Below, in pieces: positions 34,001 through 47,300 of a stretch of DNA of 64,000 nucleotides (the stretch's first letter is position 1; every line of letters starts with the position of its first letter). Made by a program: the position numbers and the translations under genes. The DNA is taken from contig CM019712.1 of assembly GCA_009760885.1 (NCBI GenBank), forward strand, positions 26,953,816 to 27,017,815. The letters run 5' to 3'. The DNA is from Achatina immaculata. Lineage: Eukaryota; Mollusca; Gastropoda; Stylommatophora; Achatinidae. The notes under the pieces were generated by a model. That model saw only the letters and a list, made by a program, of their open reading frames with translations, was not told the origin of the DNA and ran no database searches.

Positions 34001-37000
34001 AAAAAAAGAAGGGAGCACTAAGTTGTTATATGTAAGAAGCTGCCTGCGACAGGGAATGTAGTAGAGTATTATGAATGTTTAAATAAAGATTTGTAAGGTG
34101 TGGCTTGTTGGTGCTAGAGAGAGGATAGGGGATCGGAAAGGAGAGAGAGGGATATAATGGTAAACCAAGTCGAGAAATGGGTGGATGGAATAGATTAATG
34201 AGATTGTATAGAGAGTTTGCAATTTAGTACAGTGAAGGTTCTGAAGTGTAAGTTACAGGTGAGGAAAGAATATGCATGTATAGCTTGAGTTCAAAACGTG
34301 TGGTCCAGCTTACCATAGTAATGTATGTAGCGATTTTCAAGTAGTTTATGAAATCATTGTTTAATAGCTGTTTCTAGAAAATCTGACTTCCCTCTGTAGT
34401 CGGGGATGTTAAAATGATTGGAAACTGGCATAGATGCATGCTGGTAGATATCATAAACATATTTCTTCATACAATCAACTGACCTAAGATCTGTCTCCTG
34501 AGTGTGCCGAGTTTCTTTTCATGCCCTCAAGGGACGGCTTTACATCCATACTAGAGAAAGATCTTGGTAGCTTCATCAGTTTCGTCCTTCTCATATGTCT
34601 CTACAATTTCTGTAAATGTTCTCGACATTGCCGTTAATATTGCTCCCTCAGAACTTAACACTTCAATTTACTACACATGCACTGATTCTCACAACAGTCT
34701 CTTTTACTTCTCATCTCTCCCCAGATCTTGTAAGGCCTCTATTCCTTTTTCTCAGCTCTTTAGGTTAGACGTTCATGTGCTGAGGATCTTGATTTCCATG
34801 ATCAAGCCCACAAAATATTGGATTTCTTTCGCCAACGCGACTATTTAAAATATCTTCACATTTATCCGTGAACCGTATCTGCCACATCTTATGGCAACAC
34901 GCCCTTATAAATCATCCTGCATCTCAGACAGAGTAGACCTGGCTTTTACCTACCCCGCCCCCACAGTTTTGCAGTTAAGCGATCCTGTCTCGTCATATAT
35001 CCTCCAAAAGGAACCTGACACACGAAAACTCTTTGAGGAACCTCCACTGGTAGCTTAGAGGCGGGACAAGAACTTCAAGGACCTACTGGTTAGACGTTTA
35101 TTCAAGTCAGCGGAGACGGCTTTATCGGGTACCACACGTTGTGGTCGCCACTGGAATATTTGTCAGTTTTTGTTCAGATGAGCCAGATTCCCTTCTCAAA
35201 ATCCACGCCATCAGTTCAGAAGGGCCTTGCCTGCAGTTCCTGCAACGTTATTTATGTCACTGTGTTCAAGCGATGCAATATGAAGCATATATGGGGTGTG
35301 ACTTACGCTTAGGCGATCGGTTCCGCCAAATTCTGAACGACATATCCAAGATAGTACTGCCACGATGGCCACGTACTTCTGTCAAGGAGACGGCCGAGGA
35401 AAACGGGACATTTCTGTAACAGTAATCCGTTCTTGTTCTTCGGATGAACGATCTTGGAAAGCTGTGGAACAGCTCCTTATTTAATAGACTGGCTGACTCC
35501 GCTCAGCTGGAATTAATAATATATTCAGGTTTATTTAATCCACTTCACATACCTACCTAATTTCAACCTCTTTCTTTTTCTGTTATCCACTCCCAGCTTT
35601 CTTGTCTTACCCCGACATACAAGGTGTGGCCGGTAAGTAATGAGACTGATTCCACAACATTTGATGTGTTCAATATATATTTACATATACTTAATATTCC
35701 TCGAATAAACATCCTTGAGCATCACTACACTGTTGCCAGCGGTTCTGCCACGAGTCGTAGCTCACTTGGAAGTCTTGAAGAGGGATCTCCTTCAAAGCAC
35801 TCGTCACAGCAGCTTGCATGCCATTAAGGTTCCCACAATGGTTGCCCTTCAAGCTTAATTTGAGTCGGTGAAACAAAAAGAAGTCATCCCGGGCCAGGGC
35901 CGGGCTGTAGGGAGGTTGGCATAGCGTTGCCACGGTTTGTTTCGCCAGAATATATCTCACTATCAGCGACGCATGGCTTGTCGCATTGTCGTGGTGAAGA
36001 ACCCAGGTGTTGGCGATCTCCGGGCGGACACACGCGACTCTGTTCTTAAGCTGTTTAAGCACTTCCAAGTGAAATGCTGCACTGAACATTTGTCCGGGAG
36101 GTACGAACTCCTTATGAACAACACCTTTATGGTAAAAAAAAGACAATGAGTATCGATTTCCTCTTCGATTTGCACATTCGAGCCTTCTTTGATCGAGGAG
36201 ACTCGGTAGTGTGCCATTCAGAGTTCTGTCTTTTCATCTCTGGTTCGTACTCAAAGACACACGTTTCATCAACGGTTATCACTTTCTCCAAAATGTCAGA
36301 TTCACTCCTCACACGGTCCAAAAGCTCACGAGAAATCAACACACGGTTTTTCTTCTGTTCGTTGCTCAAAACCTTAGGACCAATGTGACACAAAATCTTT
36401 CATATGCTATTCTTAAGTGATAATTTCATGCACAATGGATTTTGGAAGTCCCACTTGATCTGTTATCAATCTACCTCAGACGTCGGTCAGAGCCCAAATC
36501 CGCTTTCCCTCTGTCAGCATTTTCGGAAGTGTGAGACATTAATAGGCGCCCTGTGCGTTGTTCATCCTCGACCCTCGCTCTTTCTTCGTTGATCGTCTTG
36601 TGCCAACAAAACACTCGTGCTTTAGATAAAGCATCCTTCCCATAGGCTTTCTCTGTCATAGCAAGCGTCTCGGTGGCGGATTTTCCAAGTTTAACATAAA
36701 ACTTTATCGTGTATCGCTGCTCGACACTCCTCTGCATTGTGACCGTCGTTACGCGTTGCTACAACAGCTGTCCACTTCGAAAGTGATCCGCACTCTGTAA
36801 AATCTCAGAGCCAAAAGACGAAATATCGACCAGTTACCTAACATTCCCCTACTAACCTTCAAGCCTGGAGAATCCCCCTCCTTCTCCCCCCCCCTCCCCA
36901 CACGGCCCTGCTGATTGGCTGAATAAAAGAAGTCCCATTACTTACTGAACAAACCTTGTACTTTGCTACGTGGGAAATGCAGACGATTTCAGTTTAATTT

Positions 37001-40000
37001 TCCAGCGCATTGTAACCTCCAGTTGCCAGAAGACTTTGATAACTCGCTTGTCCAGGCATTCTAAGCATTCTTATCTTCTCTGTCTTCTCTGGGTTCTCTG
37101 TCTTCTCTATGTTCTCTGTGTTCTCCGTGTTCTCTATGTTCTCTGTCTTCTCTACGTTCTCTGTGTTCTCAATGTTCTCTATGTTCTCTGTCATCTTTAT
37201 GTTCTTTTTGTTCTCTGTCTTCTCTGTGTTCTCTATGTTCTCTGTGCTCTCTGTGTTCTGTGTGTTCTCTATGCTCTCTATGTTCTCTATGTTATCTGTG
37301 TTCTCTATGTTCTCTGTCCTCTCTCTGTTCTCTATGTTCTTTGTCTTCTCTATGTTCTCTATATTCTCTATATTCTCTGTCTTCTTTATGTTCTCTATGT
37401 TATCTGTGTTCTTTATTTTCTCTGTCTTCTCTATGTTCTCTATGTTCTCTCTCTTCTCTATGTTCTCTGCCTTCTCTATGTTCTTTATGTTCTCTGTCGT
37501 CTCTATATTCTCTATGTTCTCTGTCAGTGTCTCTATGTTCTCTGTATTCTCTGTGTTCTCTATGTTCTCTATGTTCTCTGTGTTCTCTATGTTCTCTGTC
37601 TTCTCTGTGTTCTGTATGTTCTCTGTCTTCTCTGTGTTCTGTATGTTCTCTGTCTTCTCTGTGTTCTGTATGTTCTCTGTCTTCTCTGTCTTCTCTATGG
37701 TCTCTGTATTCTCTGTCTTCTCTACGTTCTCTATGTTCTCTGTGTTCTCTATGTTCTCTATGTTCTCTGTCTTCTCTGTGTTCTCTATGTTCTCTATGTT
37801 CTCCGGCTTCTCTATGTTCTCTGACGTCTCTGTGTTCTCTATGTTCTCTGTCTTCTCTGTGTTCGCTATGTTCTCTATATTCTCTGTCTTCTCTGTGTTC
37901 TCTATGTTCTCTATAGTCTCTGTCTTCTCTGTGTACTCAATGTTCTCTGTGTTCTCTGTCTTCTCTCTGTTCTCTATCTTCTCTGTGTTATCTGTCTTCT
38001 CTGTGTTCTCTATAATCTCTGTGTTCTCTGTCTTCTCTGTGTTCTCTATTTTCTCTGTCTTCTCTGTGTTCTCTATGTTCTATATGTTCTCTGTCTCTGT
38101 CTTCTCTGTGTTCTCTATGTTCTCTGTGTTCTCTGCCTTCTCTATGTTCTATATGTTCTTTGTCTTCTTTGTGTTCTCTATGTTCTCTATCGTGTCTGTC
38201 TTCTCTGTGTTCTCTATGTTCTCTGTGTTCTCTATGTTCTCTGTCTTCTCTGTGTTCTCTATGTTCTCTGTCTTCTCTGTGTTCTCTATGTCTCTGTGTT
38301 CTCTATGTTCTCTGTGTTCTCTATGTTCTCTGTGTTTTCTATGTTCTCTGTCTTCTCTGTGTTCTCTTTACTCTCTAAACTTTCCTTCATCCACACACCC
38401 CCTCCCCCAGTTGTTTTCTCACTTTTATTACCATACCGTCAGAGCGATTTTGTCTAGGTCACAGTTCACCGATGGTGTCAAGTCTGGAACATAACACCAT
38501 ACTGTTTACCTTATGATACTTTTGTCATCATCCCTTTACCTCATTTCTCAGCCAATCATCTATTTCCACTTTGTGCATACCTGCCTCTGTCTGGGCGGAA
38601 AGATTTTTTTAAAATCTTTTTGCGTGTTTTTGTTTGTTGCTTTAATTTGTATGTGATGAGTGACAAAGGCGTTTGCCGAAATATTTGACTGTTATATGTT
38701 CTTTGTTTTATACGTGAGCATCCCACTTTCTGCGAGCCATTCTTGTTTCTGTCCACTTTCCTCACCCTTTCTATATGTTTGTAAATCTGAAAGTACATCT
38801 CTATCTACTTGCTTTACAAATAACAGTTAAAAGTAAATGTAGTACCACGGAAGGTATTTATTCAATTATCCTCAGTAGACAGCCTGTGGACGTGCACTTT
38901 TTGCAATTTTTTTTGTGACCGACCTTTAATTTTGCATAAGGTGGTAAATTTTATTTAATCTTTTGAAAGGGGGAACATTGTTTTTACCTATTGTATTTTT
39001 AATCCTTGAAGTAATGTCTCTTTAGATCTAAGGTAGATTTAGAATGTGGTTAAACGATGAGATTTGCCGAAATCGAGGTAGGAGATGATAATATCATACG
39101 GCCTTAAAAATTCACAATCGCTTCAGAAGTTACAGGAACCTGTTGAAATAACTTTCAATGTTTCTATAAGTAACATATGTTTACAAGATCGTGTTAAATG
39201 TCAAGAACGTGAGCATAAAAAAAAGAAACTATAAAATTTCTTCTAACTTTAGCTTGCGGCAAACAGCTTGACGGACAATGTCATTTGGTCGACTCCTGGA
39301 CCTTGGTCAGCGGGAAAGTTTATAAATGTGTGAAGACAGTTACGGCTGGGAAAGCCACTTATTCATACACAGAAATAAGTAAGTTATTTCCTAATTTGGA
39401 ATGTGATTTTTCTTATTCCATTCTGTTGGTCGGACTGTTGTCTGTTTCTTCATCCTTCGGATCTATTTGTCTGCCTGTCATTTCTTGTATTTTCTTGTAT
39501 TTGAACCTCTACTTGCTTCTGTATCTGTCTAGCGTGTTTGCCTGGATGTCTCTCGATTTAGTTAATAGTAACTGTCAACGATATAAAGCAATAAAAAATC
39601 GGTACCTAATGCAATAATTTATCTCTTTTCAGAACCAACGCCTGACCCAAATACAAGTAAGTATATTTTAATGTGTCACGTCACGTACGACAAATGTTAC
39701 TTTCAGACGAATAACACAAAACAAAGTAGTTTTGTGAAGGTGTTGAAATCTTCGTGACCTAGTCATATCTAGACAGTAATGTTCTCAGTATCATAAATAT
39801 GAATGTTAGAAAGTTAACTCTGAGACTGACCTATTGATTTGGTCAATCATACCACTAAAATTATGGATATTAAACAAGACATTTAGACCCCTTTTTTCCT
39901 GTGATAAAGTGTGACAAATAACTCCTTGGACAGGCACAAAGAACCCCTCATCTTTGCTTTACGGGACGTCTTTACGTGCTCCTATTTCCTTTTCACTATC

Positions 40001-41269
40001 TCCATCAATGTACGATGACTGATTTACACTCGCTCTGTATTCATGGACTATCTTCTGGAGCTATTAATTAGCAGTCCATGTTTTCTCACACCATGTTTTA
40101 CACCTAACTTACTCTAGGAATAATACTTGAAGAACGTATTGTAAAACAAAAATCATTAGTCCTGAGCTTCATCGACTTTAAAAAAGCATTTATAGCATAC
40201 ACAGAGATTCATTGTGGAGAATGTTAAGATACTATGGAATACCATCTAAAACTGTCAACATCATTAAGGAGTTCTAGAATGGATATATTTGTGCGGTCAA
40301 GACAGAAGAAGGAATGAGCGAACGGTTTCAGATTGAAACAAGCGTGAAACAAGGATGTATATTATCTCCCTTCCATTTTGGAATTGACATAGATTTTATA
40401 ATGAAAAAAATGTTGTACAGGTAAAACTGGCATTGGTTGGGCACATGGGACACAAATAGAAGATCTTGATTTTGCTGATGGCATAATTCATATCACTGAC
40501 AATGTGAAATCGATGCAGGAAAAAACAGATTCCCTATCTTCCTTAACTAGCAAAATAGGTGTTGAAATTAACAACGACAAAACAAAAATAATGCATTTTC
40601 TCATTAATCAAGAAGGAAAATATATGTAGAAGAACAGCTGTTGATGAAGTAAACAATTTTGCATGCATTGGCAGCTATAAAGACCAGGAATGGAGTTAGA
40701 ATTAGAATTGCAAAACCAGCATTGTTCTTAAAAAATCTTGAGAATATATGGAATTCAAAAGTTATAAGCACAAACACCACGTTAAGATTATTCAATTCAA
40801 ATGTGATATCCACCCTCATTTATGCATGCTAAAGCTGGAAAACAACTAAAGAAATAGACAAGAAATTAAGCTCTTTTGAAAATAAATCCCTAAGGAAAAT
40901 ACTCGGTATAAAGTGGAACGAATTCAAGAACAATGCAGAGATAAAACAGATGGGCAAACAACAATCTGTCTCTTGGGTGATGAGGAAAAGGAGATGGACA
41001 TATGTAGGCCATGTGATGAGGAGAAACAATCAAAGAACCCCCAAACAAGCTATCAAGTGGAGCACAACAGGCCGAAGAAAAAGAGGTCGCCCACATGAAA
41101 CTCTGAAGAGGACATTGTTAAGAGAAGCCAGTTTAGTGGGCATAACATCCTTTGATGAAGTTTAAAGACTCGCCGAGAACAGGAAAACTTGGCAAACAAC
41201 TATGCGAGCCCTATGTGACGTTTAAAGGCACTGGAAGCATGTAAGATGTAAGAAGATATATATACACAC

Positions 41270-41317
<48 letters not shown>

Positions 41318-44300
41318 TTCAGTGAATCGGAACAGCAGAAGAAGTTAGGGTTTTGTTGTTTACCGCAAATGGAAGTTTAGTGGCACAGTGTTCGGGAGCC
41401 CTTGAAATCACCACATCAAGCATGCGAATGGAAATTGAAGCTGTGTCGGCAGAAATGGAATGGATAGATGGATGTCCATGATGTATTTCGTGGCGTCATT
41501 GTGATTGATGCATAGGGTATGCTTCGTAGGATTGAGAAGGGAATGCTTCAAAAAGAAAGGGTTCATCTGTTAAGCCAGTCACCTGTGACAAGCCTAACGT
41601 GGCTTTACTGTCCAGGGCATGCGGGAGTACATGGCAGTGATGTGACAGACAGACTTGCTGGACAGGCTGAAATAAATGCCAGACAGACTTCAGGCTGAAA
41701 TAAATGCCATACATACTTCAGGCTGAAATAAATGCCAGACAGACAATGGACAAGGGCGACATTGCTAAACCCAGTATTGGAAAGACTTCGAAAACGAAGA
41801 GCGGGAATGGAAGGAGAATGTAGTTGTGAAGAGTTCCCTGCCTGTAGGCAACCTGAGATTACTGGCAGTAAATCTGCGTGCCAGAAAACCCATCATAAAC
41901 AACCAACACTTGACAGGAATCGCTAGCAAACAACAGTCTTAGATGGACGCTGCGGAATGTGGCGGGGCATATATGGGGCTGCTCTGAATGCAATGACGTC
42001 GGTGGCTGAATTTTGAACCTTCAAACCTTTTATATGAATTATAATTGACAGGAATTACATTGATGTTAATTAATTATAACTGAGAAGTGAAATGTAAATG
42101 ATATTAATTAAAACTAACAGAAATTATAACTGAGAAGTGAAATGTAAATGATATTAATTAAAACTAACAGAAATTATAACTGAAAAGAGAAATGTAAATG
42201 ATATTAATTAAAACTAACAGAAATTATAACTGAGAAGAGAAATGTAAATGATATTAATTAAAACTAACAGAAATTATAACTGACAGGAATTATAACTTCT
42301 TCCTCCCTGGTGAAATAATAACGAGCAGTGTCTTTAGATGGTCTCAGTGCTCTTTCTCTGATCCTGTCTTCAATTGTCTTTTATTAACGAGGAATGAATA
42401 CGCAGATAAGAGAGAGTAGATGTCATATTATTACTTGTATTTTACAGCATGCACACTTAGCAGTACAAAGTACACGAATTTGCAAATCTTCAAGAATCGA
42501 GTAGACCAATGCGACTCCAGACAGTGCCAGAATGGCAATTTGGTGTTTCTTAACAGAGGTATGTGTAAATATGTATCTAGGTCACAGTTATGCCAACATT
42601 TCCTTTAATGTTTTTACATGTCTGTTGTTGTGGATGCAACATTCATTTTGTTAAAACTATTTCAGAAAAAGGTAGAAACAGCTTTGTTAATTAATGAGCA
42701 CACAGTTGTGACATTTTGGTTTGTACATTAATCATACAAGAACATACAGGACAAATGTATTTATATATATTTAAAAAGCAACCTTAATGTTTTATTTGAA
42801 TAAAATGTACACATGTAAGTGAAAATTTCAGCGTAGCCATTTCCACAGATTCACCAAAATCTAGATTTCTCCAAAACAATTTTTTTTTAAAAAATGGCCA
42901 ACTCTGTGACCAACTATACACGACATCTTTAATTTCTTCTTTAGTGCTTAACTTCTTCCCACCTAGCGCTTTGTATGTGAGTGTATGTAATGTACCCCGC
43001 GTTCGGCCTCAGATTATACATCGTGGAAAACCATATCCTTCAGTTTAAAAACGTCGTTAAAGAGTTTCACAAACATCCTCACGATTTCTTATTAGATTAG
43101 GGGTAAGGTGTTGTGGTACCCACCTGACCGAGACTTTTCGGTAATGTAGAACTTCGTGCATGCTCTATTGCACATAACTACTACTAATCTTCAGTTCTCC
43201 AGTCACGTTGGTGATGTTAACCGCCAGGTTCTCCCTATCATTTGTTCCGCTTTAGTCTAAACGTCAGGGCTTTTCGCAGTGTCAGGCGGCTGGATCTAGC
43301 TGCATTATTCAAGTACGACACACCAACTTTAAACTTCCTGTGCCATTTATGTACTTGCTGAAGCGACACACACACACATTTCCCCACATTGCCTCTTTAT
43401 TGTGAGATGACTATCTCCAGGTTTCTCACCTTCGCTACCCAAAAAGCGAATACATGTAAGGTGTTCTCCCGTGCATCCTTCCAAGGGTTGGGTAATCTTT
43501 ATCTTGTCTGCTATTTTCAAAATGGCAAAAAAACGCCATCCATCAAACACGTACCTGGAGAGGGATGGCATAACATATATGTACTAGAGCTGCCTACTAC
43601 TTCATTTAGATATTAAGAAGAAAGTTAAAGTTATATATACATATATAGTCAGTGTACTGTGAAAAAGTTGAAAATGCTAAACATATATGGTTAGGTGCAC
43701 GTTAGTCCAGCATTAAAAACACAGGAGTGCTGAGTAAGAAATCTACGTTACCATGTGTGCCACCACTGAAAAAATTTGCTGCTATAGTTTTAGCAAGTAG
43801 TCAAGAAAGACATATGCAATATTATTATCTAGACACCTTCTGTGTAGTCAAGAAAGACATATGCAATATTATTATCTAGACACCTTCTGTGTAGTCAAGA
43901 AAGACATATGCAATATTATTATCTAGACACCTTCTGTGTAGTCAAGAAAGACGCATGCCTTATTATCTATACACCTTCTATGGAACGATCTGTCCAGCAT
44001 TTATTTATTTGCAGTTCGTATTTCATTGGTTTTGTTATCCCGTTAAATAAGGGGTATTCTGGGGTCTAGTACCATAAAACTCTGGTTAGCAAGTTAGGGG
44101 TATCCCCTGTCAAAGGAGATGTAAGACGCATCCTTACCTCCATTAGTCTACGGGACACCCTTGGGCAAGGTAGAGTACCCGTATAGCACCCTGATCAGGG
44201 TGACGTGAAGCCGTGGGAGCAGGTGGTTGATAGAATGAATGGGCGGGGGGGGGGATAGATAATGTTGGTTATGGTCACCATTCTATGATGGTAGGCAGAT

Positions 44301-47300
44301 GATCTCAATGTAGGGACAATGGCTACGATCACTGACTAGTACAGTCAATGCCCGGAAGGAAAGCAATGGTAAACTAATAGTGGCTTTTTACTTAGACAAA
44401 TCAACATCAAAAACATTACTAGGTTACAATCTAGTAAGTGACAGAATCCTCACAATCAGACTTAAGGGCACTCCTTAAAATGTAACAATCATCCAGATAT
44501 ATTCAACTACATCAGCAGAAGAAGAAGAGGAAGTAGAAGACTTTTATAACAAACTGCAAACGACGATAGATCAGGAACGAAAAACTGAAACTGTATTAAT
44601 AATGGGGGATTTTAATGTAAATAAGGTAGATAGAGGTGTATGGTGCAGTTTTACAAAGTGAGGGAGGAAGTGAGCAAGGTGAGAAAAAAAACGAATATAT
44701 AGTATGAGAATGTATAAATGAAAAACATACAACATCCGATATTTCGGCGTGAGCCTTATTCGAGGATACATGCAAAAACAAAAACAAAATACAAACATAT
44801 ATAACTTATCTGAAGCGTCTTGCTCTCAGTAAAGCGGAAATGTGTGTGGAAGAAGGAGGAGGAGGAAAAAAAACCGTTGCCTACAGACAAAAGATTCCCA
44901 ATACAGCCAATCATAGCGAAGAAGCGGAGAGAGAGGAGCAGAACAAGTGGGAGAAAGGGGGTGGGGGAAGACAATAGAAACATGATATCCGCTAGAGGTG
45001 TCGAGGGGGGGGTGGTGGGGGAAGGGGAGAGAAAAGAGGACGCGAGAGATAATGAATGAAGAACTTAAACGCCTACAGGGAGGAAATATAAAACTGGTGA
45101 ATGGGACAAGACCAATATGTTGGCAGAGAAGGAAATAGGATGGTGGTATGGAGGTGTAGCATAGAGAAAGAAATTAGAGTATAAAAAAGACCAGTGGAAA
45201 AATAAAGAAGATACAGAAAGCTGAAGACATTGTTAATTCCAGCTGGGTGGAGACAGCCAGTCTAAGCAAAGATTGGTACAGAAAGAGCAGAAGGCGAAAG
45301 ATATGTTTTGGAGAAATTTAGTAAAGGACATAGAAATGAGGCAGGTGACAATCTAATGGCGTTTTGCATGGAAATGAACTAATAGTTGCTAACATACTTT
45401 TTAAACAACATCCAGGAAAACTTTACAAATGGCTCTCACCTGATGGGAAAACCAAGAATCAAATAGATTACATTTTAGGGCAAAGAAAATGGTGATCAAG
45501 TATAACATCAGCAAAAACTTTACCAGATGGTGATTGTGACACGGACCATGAGTTATTAATACCAAACATGAAGATAAAGATAAAAAAGAATGAATGAATG
45601 AATAATCTTTACATTTAAAGAGTAAAGCATTGGGCACGCAGGCCCGTCTTACATTCTGCCCTTCATCACTCCATCTTTCATTCTTCCCACACAGTCAAAG
45701 ACAGGGAATAAAGACCACTACGCTTTGATCTTACAAAAATACCAGAACAATACAGTATAGAAGTGAAGAACCGTTTCGAGACACTTATGGCATTTAATGA
45801 ATTGCCTACGCAGGCCAGAGATGTCTTAATAATAACAACAGCTAAAGACATGGTTCCAGTAAAGAAAACACAAAAGAATAGATGGATTACAGCAGGAACA
45901 CTAGAACTGATAAAATAAAGTAGAGAAATGAAGACGCAATGGAAAGTGACAAACAAAAACAAAGAGGAATATAAATCTTTAACAAAAGAAGCAAGAAGAA
46001 ACATAAGAAAATACAACAATAGCAGTACATACAAGATTGTTGTGAAAGAACAGAAGGACATCAGAAGTGTGGAAGAGATAGTGAAATGTTTAAAGAAATG
46101 AAGATATTGACGAGAAATGTAACACGTAAGCTAAATGTAAGTTGTGATGAAATGGGGAATACCTTGACAGAAACAGAGGAAATTTTAGAAAGATGGAAGG
46201 AATATTGTAGAGGAATGTAAGAAACAACTGACTGTGAAAGCAGAAATCAACAGTGTGAATTATTATTGGAGGAGAAAGAACCCGAACCGACAATATAAAA
46301 TGTTTTATGGGCAATAAAGAATCAGAAAAATGATAAATTTCCAGGATGTGATGAGATAACAGCTGAACCTATTAAAGCAGGAGGAAAGAAATGTGCAACA
46401 ATCTATCATGCACTATGTAAAAAGATATGGCATTCAGGTATTTGGCCAAAAGAATGGAAAAGAACTATGTTCATAACACATTCATGGGTAACTTGAAAAT
46501 ATGCACAAATTACAGAACTGTTGCCCTGATTAGTCATGCCAGTAAAATTCTGTTAAAAATCATAATGGGTAGAATTCGTAAGAAATTAGAAGAAGAAGTC
46601 AATATGGTTCAAGCTGGTTTTAGGTAAGGAAGAGGATCAAGAGATCATATATTCAATATAAGATTAATAATAGAGAAATCATCATCATCATCATCATCAT
46701 GTGCCGTGCCGACTGGCGTTGGCTATTATGCTTCTCCAGAGTACGCGATCCTTCATGCATGCCATCAGTTCAGTTGGTGATCTCCTCTCACACCATCCCG
46801 TCAGTCTGTCCAGTATCATTTCTCTTGGTCTTCCTCTTGATCTTCTTCCTTCTATTTTTCCTGTTGTTATAATATTTTCAATGCCCCCTCTTCTCATTGC
46901 ATGTCCTATGAAAGTACATTGTCTCTCTCTTATCTTTTTGACAAGGTTTTTTGTCTCTCCAGCTCTTCTCCTACATTCTTCATTAGTTATTTTTGCTGTC
47001 CAGGGGATTCGCAACATTCTTCTAATAAACCACATTTCTGCTGCTTCCAATGATTTTTGTGCAGACTTGCCTATTGTCCATGATTCACTTCCATATAACA
47101 AGATAGGTTCAATATAGCATTTTAGTACTCGTTTTCTAACATTCATTGATAAGGATGTGTTGGTCAATATGTTTCTCATTCTCTGAAATGCAGTCTTTGC
47201 GTGGCCTATTCTGTTCCTAATTTCTGTTCTGCATTTCCCATCTGAAGTTATTATTGCTCCAAGGTATTTGAATTTCTGCACCTGCTTTAGAATAGTTCCG

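Noticed and set aside
36970..38494. 461- and 284-codon open frames rich in F/S/M/V/C/L
   Set aside because: A 9-bp tandem repeat without stops; not a membrane protein.
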